Source: Alphaproteobacteria bacterium
Lineage (GTDB): Bacteria > Pseudomonadota > Alphaproteobacteria > GCA-2731375
Assembly (NCBI GenBank): GCA_029937535.1
Contig: JAPYPT010000004.1
Coordinates: 1-51,431, forward strand
Length of the DNA: 51,431 bases
Direction: 5' to 3'
Part shown: piece after piece, positions 29,375-38,909 of the stretch
Layout of the letters: each line of letters opens with the position of its first letter
Position numbering within the stretch: the stretch's first letter is position 1
Notes under the pieces: model-generated
Database searches by the model: none
Told to the model about the DNA's origin: nothing
What the model saw: only the letters and a program-made list of their open reading frames with translations
Made by a program: the position numbers and the translations under genes

Positions 29375-31108
29375 TCAATTTGCACGTAACGCCGCCGTCG
29401 CGGTTTCGTTCACGGATTTACCATCATCGTTCAGGATAACGCCATAGGTGGTTTCCGCCGCCGCCTGGCTAACCACGCCGTCGCGGACATCGCGTAGGAC
29501 CCGTTGCGGATCTCTCGAAGTCGGCTCGCCCCAGCCGCCGCCGCCCGGCGAGGTGGCGGTAAGGGTCAAGGGTTCGTAATGGCGTACGGCGTATTTCGGC
29601 GGCTGCTCGCTACCGCCCGAGTGAAAAGCCAGCTTCATATCGCCGGCCTCGCCGGCCGCGCCACCACCGACCCCAAAGCATGATGTGTTGTACAGGCCTT
29701 CGCCGCGAAAGGCGTATTCGGCCGCAACATTGATTTCCACCTCGAAGTGGGCGCCCGTGCCGCCGCGATAGGCGCCCGGTCCCGCTGCGTCCGTGCGAAA
29801 TTCCTGGCGGTGAAAGCGGACGGGGTAAAGCTGCTCGTAGGTTTCCACGTTGGGCAGAACCAATCCGCCCAGGGCAATCAAATGGCCAATCTGGTTAAAG
29901 CCATCCCGTCCCTCCACGGCGCCGCCGCCAGGCGCGCCATTCCAATGGTACATGACAAAAGGACTTTCCTCTCCCTGGCGGCCCGAGGTGGTGCCGTGGA
30001 TGGATTTCGACCAGCCGGCGCAACTGCGTTCGGGCACGGCCTGGTTCAGGGTCTTCCAGATGGCATGGACGATTTCATGGGCGACGAAGACGGTATTCAT
30101 GGTCATGGCGGCGGGCGGCCGGGCGTTGATTATGGTGCCTTCGGGCGCGGTGATGGTCACCGTGCGGAAGGTGCCCTCGTTGCGCGGCAGATCCGGGTCG
30201 AAATACGACGCCAAGGCCATGTAGACGGCCGACCAGGTATTGGCCACCGAAGAATTCTTGAAGCCCTGGACCTGGGGTGCGGTGCCGGTGAAATCAACCT
30301 CCAACGCTTCACCCTTGATGCCCAGGCGTACGCGGATGGAATCCGCCAAGGGCTCGAAACAATCGTTGTCGATGGCCTCCTCCGCCCGGTAGTCGCCGTC
30401 CGGCATGGCGGCGACGCAGCGGCGGAAGCTGCGGTCGGCATGCTCCAGGATGCCCTCGAAATAGTCGCGGTATTGCGCCGGCCCGAGTTCCTCGACCAGG
30501 GCGGCGATACGGTCGGCGCCAATCTTCGTGGATCCGATCATGGCGCGCAGGTCGCCGTCCAGGGCCTCAGCCGTGCGCGTATTGATCATCAACAGACGCC
30601 AAATGTCTTGGTGGGTGTCCCCCTTGGCGATCAGCTTCATGACCGGCAGGCGAATGCCTTCATGAAAGATCTCCCTAGCTTCGGAATTATAGGTTCCAGC
30701 GGCGCCGCCGCCGATATCGGCCTGGTGGGCCCGGTTGCAGGCGAAGGCGATCAAGCGGTCCCCTACGAACACGGGCCGCGCGATGACCCAGTCAGGCAGA
30801 TGGTTGCCGCCCGCCGTATAGGGATCGTTTAGAATGAAAACGTCGCCGTCGTCTATATCATCGGCGAAATCCCGCAACAGGGCCCGCACCGCGAAGCCGC
30901 CGCCGCCCGTATGAATGGGAATACCGTCGGCCTGGCTGACCAAGGTGCCGTCGGGGTCGGCAATGAAGCAGGAGAAATCGTGGCTCTGGGAAAAGATCGG
31001 GCTGCGCGCGGTCCGCGTCATGACCCAGCCCATCTGCCGGGAGATATGATCCAGCCGGTTTTGCACCAACGCCAGGACGATGGGGTCCAGATTGCCGTGG
31101 CTCTTCAT
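29375..31108 (-). CDS. hyuB: Hydantoinase B / oxoprolinase subunit (second copy)
   Basis: DPIVLALVQNRLDHISRQMGWVMTRTARSPIFSQSHDFSCFIADPDG; overlaps the HyuA stop. Confidence 0.92.
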   Translation of the reverse strand: MKSHGNLDPIVLALVQNRLDHISRQMGWVMTRTARSPIFSQSHDFSCFIADPDGTLVSQADGIPIHTGGGGFAVRALLRDFADDIDDGDVFILNDPYTAGGNHLPDWVIARPVFVGDRLIAFACNRAHQADIGGGAAGTYNSEAREIFHEGIRLPVMKLIAKGDTHQDIWRLLMINTRTAEALDGDLRAMIGSTKIGADRIAALVEELGPAQYRDYFEGILEHADRSFRRCVAAMPDGDYRAEEAIDNDCFEPLADSIRVRLGIKGEALEVDFTGTAPQVQGFKNSSVANTWSAVYMALASYFDPDLPRNEGTFRTVTITAPEGTIINARPPAAMTMNTVFVAHEIVHAIWKTLNQAVPERSCAGWSKSIHGTTSGRQGEESPFVMYHWNGAPGGGAVEGRDGFNQIGHLIALGGLVLPNVETYEQLYPVRFHRQEFRTDAAGPGAYRGGTGAHFEVEINVAAEYAFRGEGLYNTSCFGVGGGAAGEAGDMKLAFHSGGSEQPPKYAVRHYEPLTLTATSPGGGGWGEPTSRDPQRVLRDVRDGVVSQAAAETTYGVILNDDGKSVNETATAALRAN

Positions 31109-33174
31109 CCCTTACCGCCCACCTCGATCATGAAGTTATCGGCCTCATCGACCCGCAACCGGTCCCCTGGCCCGACGAACACCGTGGTGGTCAGCTCCTC
31201 GACCAACAGCGGGCCGTCCTGGGCGAAACCCGACGCCAGGTCCGCTCCGGCATAGACCGGGGTTTCCTGCCAGCCGTGTTGAGGGTCCATGTAAACCTGA
31301 CGGATCGCCGTTGGTTCCACTTTCGCGTCAGAGGGCGGTGTCATCGCCGGTTCCGTGATTTCGATCAAGCCGCGCGCGGTCACGCGAAAGGCGGTGATCT
31401 CGATGGTGCCGCCAGGCTGGGTATGGCCGTATTGGCGCTGATGATCGGCATCGAAGGCATCGCGTACGGCCACCGGATCGAAGGCGCCGGGGGGCAGCTC
31501 GACCCGGATCGACCACAACTGGCCGCGATAACGCAAATCCAGCTCCCGGATGATTACCGCGCGGTCACCGGTGAAACCGTCCGCCGCCAGGGCTTCGTCC
31601 GCCCGTTGGGCCAGGGGTTCGAAACCCTGCCGCAGGGTGGCCTCGCCCACCGTATCCAGATTATCGAAATGCACGGCCAGGAAATCCTGCCGGATGTCCG
31701 TGTGCAACATGCCCAGGGCGCAAAAGGCGCCTGCCTGCCTGGGTACATAGGCTTGCCGGCAACCCAGCGCACGGGCCACGGTGGCGCCGTGCATGGGCCC
31801 CGCGCCGCCCGCCGCCACCAGGGTGAAGCGCTGGGGGTTGTGGCCGCGCTGGATGGAAATATGTTCCACCGCATGCAGCAGGTTTTGCTCCAACAGCCGG
31901 ATGATGCCCGCCGCCGCCTCGGCGACGTCGATCCCCAAGGGCCCCGCGATCTGCTCCGCGATGGCGTGTTGGGCCAGCCCTTCATCCAAGGTGACGCTGC
32001 CGCCCGCGTAGGGGCCGGGACGCAGCCGGCCCAAGACCATATAGGCATCGGTGACGGTGGGTTGTTCCCCGCCCAGGCCATAACAGGCCGGGCCGGGCCG
32101 GGCGCCCGCGCCCTGGGGCCCCACGTGCAGCAAGCCGGCCTGATCCACATGGGCAATGGTGCCGCCGCCCGCGCCCACGGTGTGAATATCCACCGACGGC
32201 GTGGCCAGATGATAACCATCGATGATCAATTCGTCGGTCACCGCCACATGGCCGCCGCCCATCAGCATGACATCGCAAGAGGTGCCGCCGATCTCCATGG
32301 CGATCAGATTATCGGTGCCCGCCGATTTGGCATACAGCCCCAAGGCGCCGACGCCCGCCGCCGGGCCGGACAGCACCAGATTGACCGGGCGTTCGGCGAC
32401 CTGGTCAACGGATATGGCGCCGCCGTTGCTTTGCAGCAGCAGGATCGGCCGGGCCAGGCCCTGTTCGCGCAGATGGCCGTCCAGGTCCCGCAGATAGCCC
32501 ACCACCTTGGGCGCGATGTAGGCATTGACCACGGCGGTGGAGGTGCGCTCGTACTCGCCCATGATCGGGGCGATGCGGCTGGACAGGGAGAGCCAGGGAA
32601 ATGCACCCAAGTGATCGGCCGCCGCGTCCTCGTGCTTCGGGTTGCCGTAGCTGTTCAGCAACGCAATGGCGATGGCTTCCACGCCCTCGTCCGTGAAGAT
32701 TGCCATCGCGGCATCGATATCGTCCGGCACCAGGGCTTCCAACTCCACGCCGTCCTTGTCCAGACGGCCGCCGACGGGTTGGCGCAGGTACCGGGGTACC
32801 AGCACCTCGGGGAAGGGCGCGCGGTGATCCCACATGTTCTCCCGGATGCCCCGGCGGATTTCCAGGCTGTCGCGAAAGCCGGTGGTGGTCAGCAAGCCGA
32901 CCTTGGCGCCTTTCTTTTCCAGAATGGTATTGGTGGCGACGGTGGAGCCATGAAAGAACAGGGCGCAGTCCCGCAAAAGATCCGGCAAGTTCATGGCCAG
33001 CTCGTCCGCGGCCCGTTGCAGCACGGCGATGACGCCCTGGCTGGGATCGGCGGGCACGGAAGGTACTTTAAAAACCCACAAGCCGCCCGCTTGGTCCCGC
33101 AACACCATGTCGGTGAAGGTGCCGCCCACATCGACGCCGATGCGCCAGGGCGCTGTCGGTTTCATCCCGGTCAC
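31105..33174 (-). CDS. hyuA: Hydantoinase A / oxoprolinase subunit (second copy)
   Basis: RIGVDVGGTFTDMVLRD, AMEIGGTSCDVML, AAGGAGPMHGATVARALG. Confidence 0.93.
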   Translation of the reverse strand: MTGMKPTAPWRIGVDVGGTFTDMVLRDQAGGLWVFKVPSVPADPSQGVIAVLQRAADELAMNLPDLLRDCALFFHGSTVATNTILEKKGAKVGLLTTTGFRDSLEIRRGIRENMWDHRAPFPEVLVPRYLRQPVGGRLDKDGVELEALVPDDIDAAMAIFTDEGVEAIAIALLNSYGNPKHEDAAADHLGAFPWLSLSSRIAPIMGEYERTSTAVVNAYIAPKVVGYLRDLDGHLREQGLARPILLLQSNGGAISVDQVAERPVNLVLSGPAAGVGALGLYAKSAGTDNLIAMEIGGTSCDVMLMGGGHVAVTDELIIDGYHLATPSVDIHTVGAGGGTIAHVDQAGLLHVGPQGAGARPGPACYGLGGEQPTVTDAYMVLGRLRPGPYAGGSVTLDEGLAQHAIAEQIAGPLGIDVAEAAAGIIRLLEQNLLHAVEHISIQRGHNPQRFTLVAAGGAGPMHGATVARALGCRQAYVPRQAGAFCALGMLHTDIRQDFLAVHFDNLDTVGEATLRQGFEPLAQRADEALAADGFTGDRAVIIRELDLRYRGQLWSIRVELPPGAFDPVAVRDAFDADHQRQYGHTQPGGTIEITAFRVTARGLIEITEPAMTPPSDAKVEPTAIRQVYMDPQHGWQETPVYAGADLASGFAQDGPLLVEELTTTVFVGPGDRLRVDEADNFMIEVGGKG

Positions 33175-33575
33175 CAGCGCGGCGCCTTGTCTTGTATGGA
33201 GACGTGGGCCGCGACCACCTTCCAGCCCAGATCGGGAAACTTGACCCAGGTCTGCGACTGCCGTCCCACTTCATCCTGGCCGCGAACTTTGAATTCCAGG
33301 TTCACCGTGGCGAAGGCATCGCCCAGGGTGAGAATTTCCAAACGCCTGCGCATTTCCTTTATGCCTGGCCCGGGCGCGCGGTTGACGCGGTGTTTGTGGA
33401 TCTCGTCAAAGCCGTAGCCGTTTTCATGCATGGCATAGCGGATGGTTTGGGGGCTGTCCCAAAACGTGTTGTCCAGCACATCCACATTCTTGTCGATCAG
33501 GGCCTGCTCGTACGCTTCAAACAACGCCGTGACTTCCGCCACCACATCCGGATCGTTTACGCTAAGGGTACTCAC
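33171..33575 (-). CDS. AtzH/HpxZ-like (DUF3225, NTF2-fold) protein
   Basis: GTG start at 33575 overlapping the amidase stop: VSTLSVNDPDVVAEVTALFEAYEQALIDKNVDVLDNTFWDSPQTIRYAMHENGYGFDEI. The listed 235-aa ORF start is spurious. Confidence 0.85.
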   Translation of the reverse strand: MSTLSVNDPDVVAEVTALFEAYEQALIDKNVDVLDNTFWDSPQTIRYAMHENGYGFDEIHKHRVNRAPGPGIKEMRRRLEILTLGDAFATVNLEFKVRGQDEVGRQSQTWVKFPDLGWKVVAAHVSIQDKAPRW

Positions 33576-34747
33576 GCGGTTTCCTCCATTGCTTTTGCCA
33601 GTGCGACCAGTTGTGCATCCATACCCCAACGCCCGACGATGGACAGACCAATGGGCAGGCCGCCAAGGGTGGCGCCGGGAATGGAAACCTGGGGCACGCC
33701 GGTCAGGCCGCCATGGCTGCACAGACAGGCGATCTGCAGGCGCAGGGGATCGGTCTGGCTGATGGGCAGGCCCTTTAGCGGTGCTGGGAAAGGCGTCGTC
33801 GGCATGCACAAAACAGTGTTCGGCGCCAACAAATAGTCCATCCGGGCCCGGGCTTCCTGGCGCATCATCTGGGCCCAATCCCGCTCGCCCTCGGGTATGG
33901 CCGAGGCGCCGGCCAGGCCGCGGGCGACGCTGTAGGCCATGGCCGGATTGACCACGTCCAGCCAGTCCTTAAAGGTCAACCAGCCCTCATAAGGCTGCAA
34001 GGTGCGTTGCGCCTTGGCCCAGGTGCTGAGACCGGGCGGCGCCATGATCTCCTCCTCCATGTCGCCCACCAACTCGCCTAGACGTCCGATCAGCGGTCGC
34101 AAGGCAGCGCGCACATCGACCCCGGCAAAGCCAAAGGCATCGACCGCTACGATCAGGCGTTCGGGCAGGGCGGTGGGGATATCCTCGCCCAGCATCACGG
34201 CGGAGGCCTTGGCGAAGGTGGCGCCGTCGCGGGCGAACCAGCCGGTGGTATCCGAACTAGGAGCTTGCGGCATCATGCCGGTCAAATCCAGCCGGCCATG
34301 GGTGGGGCGTATGCCGTAGACGCCGCAAAAACTGGCCGGCACGCGGACCGAGCCCCCGGTGTCCGTACCCAGGGCAATATCGCACAGCCCCGCCGCCACC
34401 GCCGCGACGGAACCGGCGGAGGAGCCGCCCGGCACCCGGTCCGGCGCGGCGCTGTTCACCGGCGTGCCATGAAAAACGCTCTCGCCCAGAATGCCCAGGG
34501 AAACTTCATCCGTGATGGACTTGCCGACCAGGGCCGCGCCGCCGTCCAGTAATGTCTGCACCGCCCAGGCATGTGCCTCCGCCGGTTCGATGTTGCCGGG
34601 CCAATCAGGATTGCCGCCGCCCGTGGGATGCCCCGCCACGTCGAACAGGTCCTTGGCCACGAACGTCAGGCCCGACAGCGGGCCATCCGGCGCGCCGTCG
34701 ATATGGACGGAGCTGCCCGGAACCAGGGCGCCAACGGTATCTTCCAT
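33572..34747 (-). CDS. Amidase (amidase-signature family)
   Basis: DLFDVAGHPTGGGNPDW, VPGGSSAGSVAAVAAGLCDIALGTDTGGSVRVPASFCG. Start placed at the ATG at 34747. Confidence 0.92.
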   Translation of the reverse strand: MEDTVGALVPGSSVHIDGAPDGPLSGLTFVAKDLFDVAGHPTGGGNPDWPGNIEPAEAHAWAVQTLLDGGAALVGKSITDEVSLGILGESVFHGTPVNSAAPDRVPGGSSAGSVAAVAAGLCDIALGTDTGGSVRVPASFCGVYGIRPTHGRLDLTGMMPQAPSSDTTGWFARDGATFAKASAVMLGEDIPTALPERLIVAVDAFGFAGVDVRAALRPLIGRLGELVGDMEEEIMAPPGLSTWAKAQRTLQPYEGWLTFKDWLDVVNPAMAYSVARGLAGASAIPEGERDWAQMMRQEARARMDYLLAPNTVLCMPTTPFPAPLKGLPISQTDPLRLQIACLCSHGGLTGVPQVSIPGATLGGLPIGLSIVGRWGMDAQLVALAKAMEETA

Positions 34748-34748
34748 T

Positions 34749-35762
34749 TTAAGCCTCCAACAGTTCGGCAACGGCTTGGCGCAGAAAGGCCTCGTCGTCG
34801 CTGTTGTCGAGGGGGTTGCCCGCGCGATGGCCCCAGATAGATTCGATGGGCCGGAATTCGGCATTGGGCATTTGGGCGCACTCGGCTTCGGAATCTTCCG
34901 GCGTGAAGTAGAGATCGGTGCGCGAAGGCATAATCATGGCGCGGGCCTTGATGGCGCCCAGTGCGGAGGCTAGATCACCGCCGAAAATCTCATTATCGGA
35001 AATATCGGAGCGATACCAGGTGGACAGCATGGACAGCAGATCATCGCCGTCCCGGCGCAGGAAATTGGCCTCCCAGCCCCGCACCAGATAATCCTCCAGC
35101 GAGGCGAAGCCCAATTCCAGGTGCTTGCCCTCCCGGTAAAAAGCCTGGGACATGGCCCAGCCCGCATAGAGGCGGCCCATGGCGCGCAGGCCGCGCACCG
35201 GACGGGCGGTAAAACCGCCCTCGTGCCAGGCCGGGTCGGCGGTCAGGGTGGCGCGGACGCCTTCCAGGAAGACTTTGTTGTGGGGCGAGGTGCGGGCGGA
35301 GCCGCAGACGGCGCAGATCGCCGCGACTTGATCGGGAAAGACCGCGCCCCAATGCAAGGCCTGCTGGGCGCCCATGGACCAGCCATAGACCAGGGCAAGG
35401 TGGTCCACCGCGAAGACCTCTGTCAGCATCCGGCGTTGGGCCTGTATGTTGTCCCAATGGCTAAAGTCGGGAAAGCGGCCCATGCCGTAGGGCTCCGCCA
35501 TGTTGGAGGGGGAGGACGACAGGCCGTTGCCAAACATATTGGGGATCACGACGAAGTATTTGTCTGAATCCAGAATACGGCCCGGCCCGATCAGCCATTC
35601 GATGTCCGTATGGTGGGCGCCGTAGGAAGTGGGATAAAGCACAACGTTGGATTTATCCGCCGCCAGGGCGCCATAGGTCTGGTAGGTCAATTGAGCCTTG
35701 GGCAAGGTCATGCCGCATTGCAGGCGCAGGTTTCCCAGTTCGAAAATTTTGTGATCATTCAT
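34749..35762 (-). CDS. Homoserine O-acetyltransferase-like alpha/beta hydrolase (MetX family)
   Basis: MTLPKAQLTYQTYGALAADKSNVVLYPTSYGAHHTD, LVYGWSMGAQQALHWG nucleophile elbow. Confidence 0.87.
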   Translation of the reverse strand: MNDHKIFELGNLRLQCGMTLPKAQLTYQTYGALAADKSNVVLYPTSYGAHHTDIEWLIGPGRILDSDKYFVVIPNMFGNGLSSSPSNMAEPYGMGRFPDFSHWDNIQAQRRMLTEVFAVDHLALVYGWSMGAQQALHWGAVFPDQVAAICAVCGSARTSPHNKVFLEGVRATLTADPAWHEGGFTARPVRGLRAMGRLYAGWAMSQAFYREGKHLELGFASLEDYLVRGWEANFLRRDGDDLLSMLSTWYRSDISDNEIFGGDLASALGAIKARAMIMPSRTDLYFTPEDSEAECAQMPNAEFRPIESIWGHRAGNPLDNSDDEAFLRQAVAELLEA

Positions 35763-35843
35763 TTGGCATGGCCTCCCGTGCCTATCCTATCGCCGTTGCG
35801 CGGGAGGGTCCAATCTGTTCGCCGGCGGCGGCTCAATGATTAG

Positions 35844-35934
35844 GGGTACACGTAACAAGTACATGTCCCCCTATTCACCCCAACCATCAGCACAAGCGGA
35901 GTAATTTGGGGACATGTACTTGTTACGTGTACCC
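35844..35934. repeat. Perfect 27-bp inverted repeat with 37-nt spacer
   Basis: GGGTACACGTAACAAGTACATGTCCCC (35844-35870) and its exact reverse complement (35908-35934). Confidence 0.9.
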
Positions 35935-35962
35935 AAAATACGGCGGGACCACAGCCAGCCCT

Positions 35963-37201
35963 CTACCGCCCCAGAATTATGATCGAGGCCACGCTTTCCT
36001 CGATGCCGTACAGCCCGCCGCCGTTCTCGGCGATGGCCAGGCGGGCGTCATCCACCTGACGGGCGCCGGCCTCGCCACGCAATTGCGCGGTCAATTCATA
36101 GATCTGGCACAGCCCCGTAGCGCCGATGGGATGGCCCTTGCATTCCAGGCCGCCCGAGGGATTGACGGGAATACGGCCGCCCAGGGTGGTATCGCCGCGT
36201 TCGGAAGTGGCGCCGCCGTCGCCAAATTCGCAGAAACCGAGGTTTTCGATCTGCACGATCTCGCCCATGGCGGTGGCGTCATGCACCTCCGCCACGTCCA
36301 TGTCCTCCGGCCCCACGCCGGCCCGCTCGTAGGCGCGTCTCGCGGCCTTGGCCGTGACATGCTGATCGACCGCTTCAATGGCGCGGGAGGAGCCGGTTTG
36401 CAACACTGACGCCTTGACTTCAATGGCCCGCGACCGGCCGATGCCAAGGCGTTTCAGGCCCTCCCCGGTACACAGCACCGCCGCCGCGCCGCCATCGCTG
36501 ATGGGCGCGCACATGGGCAGGGTCAGGGGGTAGGTGATGGGTGGCGCCGCCAGAACCTCATCCACGGAATAGGGCATGCGGTACTGCGCCTTGGCGTTAT
36601 GTTGGGAGTGATTGTGGTTCTTCGCCGAAACGGCGGCGATCTGACGCTGGGTGGTGCCGAAGGTGGCCATGTGATGGCGGGACCAGGCGGCATAGACATC
36701 CATGAACAGACTGTAGGGTTTGTCGGACGTGGTGCCGGGCGGCACCGGGTAGCCCTGGCCGAGAGCCAGGAGTTTTTCGGTGTTTTCCTCCACCGTGGCC
36801 ACATCCCAGGCGGCGTCGAACACGCTGAACATGCGTTCCCGGTCCGTTGAGAACATTTTTTCGACACCGACGGCCAGGGAGACATCGCCCTCGCCGGCCT
36901 TGAGGTATTGCACCGCCAGATTGAACGCCGTGGACCCGGAGGCACAGGCGTTCTCCACGTTGACCACGGGGATTTCCTCCACCCCCATGTGGCGCAAGGC
37001 GATCTCGCCCCGGATCATCTCCTGGCCTTCCATATGACCCTGGGTGGCGTTGGAGAAATAGGCCGCTTGCAGATCCTGGGTGGTGAGACCGGCATCGTCC
37101 AGGGCCTCGCCCACGGCCTCCGCCGTCAGGTCCTTGACGCTGCGGTCAAGCAGTTTGCCCATTTGCGTCATGCCGACACCGGCGATGTAAACCTTGGTCA
37201 T
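35963..37201 (-). CDS. Thiolase family protein (SCP-x/acetyl-CoA acetyltransferase type)
   Basis: VYIAGVGMTQMGKL, VVNVENACASGSTAFNLAVQYLKAG (active Cys region), C-terminal GGLECKGHPIGATGLCQIYEL. Confidence 0.93.
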   Translation of the reverse strand: MTKVYIAGVGMTQMGKLLDRSVKDLTAEAVGEALDDAGLTTQDLQAAYFSNATQGHMEGQEMIRGEIALRHMGVEEIPVVNVENACASGSTAFNLAVQYLKAGEGDVSLAVGVEKMFSTDRERMFSVFDAAWDVATVEENTEKLLALGQGYPVPPGTTSDKPYSLFMDVYAAWSRHHMATFGTTQRQIAAVSAKNHNHSQHNAKAQYRMPYSVDEVLAAPPITYPLTLPMCAPISDGGAAAVLCTGEGLKRLGIGRSRAIEVKASVLQTGSSRAIEAVDQHVTAKAARRAYERAGVGPEDMDVAEVHDATAMGEIVQIENLGFCEFGDGGATSERGDTTLGGRIPVNPSGGLECKGHPIGATGLCQIYELTAQLRGEAGARQVDDARLAIAENGGGLYGIEESVASIIILGR

Positions 37202-37289
37202 CTCTCATGCCTCCCACTCTGCCGCCCTCTTTGCAGGATAGTCTTAGCACGATCAGATGCTATGATGCCGTCTTTCGATCCACAGGGGA

Positions 37290-37892
37290 GTGTTTTTCAT
37301 GACCACAATCGGCATTCTATTTTTTGACGGCACCGAGGAACTGGACGCCGTGGGACCGTGGGAAGTTTTCACCATGGCGGCGGCGCAACGGGACGAGATC
37401 AAGGTGATAACAATCTCGGAACGGGGCGGCACGGTGCGCTGCAACAAAGGCATGCGGATCGAGATGGACCACAGTTTCGCCGATGCGCCGAAGCTGGATG
37501 TATTGTTGGTGCCGGGCGGCCAGGGCACCCGGACGGAGGTCGACAATCCCGAATTATTGGCCTGGATCGCGGACGTCGCGCCCGGCTGTCAATGGGTTAC
37601 CTCCGTGTGCACGGGTTCATTGTTACTGGCGGAGGCGGGCCCGGCGGCGGGCAAGCGCATCACCACGCACTGGGGCGCCATCGATATGGTGCGCAAGCGG
37701 GGCAAGGCGGGCGAGGTGTTGGAAAACATCCGCTATGTGCGCGACGGCAACGTGGTCACCTCCGCCGGGGTGTCGGCGGGCATCGACATGGCCTTGTGGC
37801 TGATGGGGGAGATGTATTCCCCGGACTTCGCCCGCAGCGTCCAACGCAACATGGAATACGATCCCGCGCCCCCTTATGCGGCCGAGGTTTGA
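37290..37892 (+). CDS. DJ-1/PfpI family protein
   Basis: TIGILFFDGTEELDAVGPWEVF, VTSVCTGSLLLAEAG (nucleophile elbow). Confidence 0.93.
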   Translation: MFFMTTIGILFFDGTEELDAVGPWEVFTMAAAQRDEIKVITISERGGTVRCNKGMRIEMDHSFADAPKLDVLLVPGGQGTRTEVDNPELLAWIADVAPGCQWVTSVCTGSLLLAEAGPAAGKRITTHWGAIDMVRKRGKAGEVLENIRYVRDGNVVTSAGVSAGIDMALWLMGEMYSPDFARSVQRNMEYDPAPPYAAEV

Positions 37893-38860
37893 TGCCGCAG
37901 CCAATAGAGGAAGATCTCTCCACGCCCATAAACCTGCCGGATATGAGCGGCCTGGACCTGGATTTCGATATTATCGATTGTCACCACCATTTGTTCGATT
38001 TGGGCGCCGTCCATTACCCCTGGCTGACCGATCATCCGGAAGAGAACTTTCTGCTGGGTAACTATGACGCCTTGAAACAGGACTATGGCCCCGATGACTA
38101 CCGTGCCGATGCGGGATCGTTGCGTGTGGTGAAAACGGTGCATGTGGAGGCCGAAGCGAACCGCGCCGGTCAGGTCGCGGAGACCCGGTGGTTGACCGGC
38201 GTCATGGCCCGGGACGGTCTGCCGGACGCCATCGTGGCCCATGCCTGGCTGCATCGCGCCGACAGCGAAGAGGTGCTGGCGGCCCAGGCGGCGTTCGACG
38301 CGGTGCGCGGCATTCGCAGCAAACCCCGCACGTCCGCCTCCGCCGCCGAACGTGACGGCGTCCAAGGCCAGCCCGCCAGCATGCAGGACCCCGCCTGGCG
38401 CGAAGGGTTGGGGTTGTTGGGGAAGTATGATCTGTCGTGGGATCTGCGCGTGCCGTTTTGGCATTTGTCAGAGGCGGCGGAGGTTTGCGCGCTGTACCCC
38501 GATTTGCCCATCGTCACCGAGCACACCGGCCTGGCCTGGGACCGCAATGAGGCGGGCCTGGCCGAATGGCGCCGGGGCATGGAGGCGTTGGCGGCCATGG
38601 AGCATGTGCATCTGAAGATCTCGGAACTGGGCCTGGCCGGCGCGCCCTGGGACTATGAAGACAACCGGCGCGTGGTGCGGGAGGCGATCGAGATCTTCGG
38701 CTTCGAGCGTTGCATGTTCGCCTCCAACTTTCCCGTCGCGGGGCTGCGGATAGGTTACGTGGATCAGGTAAGCGCCATCGCCCATATGATCAAGGACTGC
38801 TCCGACGCCGAGCGGGCGGCGTTGTTCCATGATACTGCGAAGCGGTTTTACCGCCTTTAA
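37892..38860 (+). CDS. Amidohydrolase family protein (amidohydrolase 2-type)
   Basis: ATG at 37892 overlapping the DJ-1 stop; FDIIDCHHHLFDLGAVHYPWL, C-terminal RCMFASNFPVAGL. The listed 500-aa ORF start is out of frame over the DJ-1 gene. Confidence 0.9.
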   Translation: MPQPIEEDLSTPINLPDMSGLDLDFDIIDCHHHLFDLGAVHYPWLTDHPEENFLLGNYDALKQDYGPDDYRADAGSLRVVKTVHVEAEANRAGQVAETRWLTGVMARDGLPDAIVAHAWLHRADSEEVLAAQAAFDAVRGIRSKPRTSASAAERDGVQGQPASMQDPAWREGLGLLGKYDLSWDLRVPFWHLSEAAEVCALYPDLPIVTEHTGLAWDRNEAGLAEWRRGMEALAAMEHVHLKISELGLAGAPWDYEDNRRVVREAIEIFGFERCMFASNFPVAGLRIGYVDQVSAIAHMIKDCSDAERAALFHDTAKRFYRL

Positions 38861-38905
38861 TCACGCGTTTTCGGCAGTTCGAAATCCGCCGCCCGCTCCA
38901 CGACA
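38858..38905 (-). pseudogene. Duplicated 3'-end remnant of the adjacent dehydrogenase gene (VVERAADFELPKTRD*)
   Basis: 44/48 identical to 39019-39066; all four differences are synonymous third-position changes. Confidence 0.85.
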
Positions 38906-38909
38906 AACC

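Noticed and set aside
31276-33417. 713-aa plus-strand ORF antisense to the whole second HyuA gene
   Set aside because: HyuA on the minus strand has clear family motifs; the antisense translation is low-complexity His/Gln/Gly/Ala-rich with no recognisable domain, as expected from GC-rich antisense frames.
37358-37891. 5' half of the 500-aa ORF preceding the amidohydrolase
   Set aside because: It overlaps the DJ-1 gene out of frame and is not protein-like; the amidohydrolase begins at 37892.
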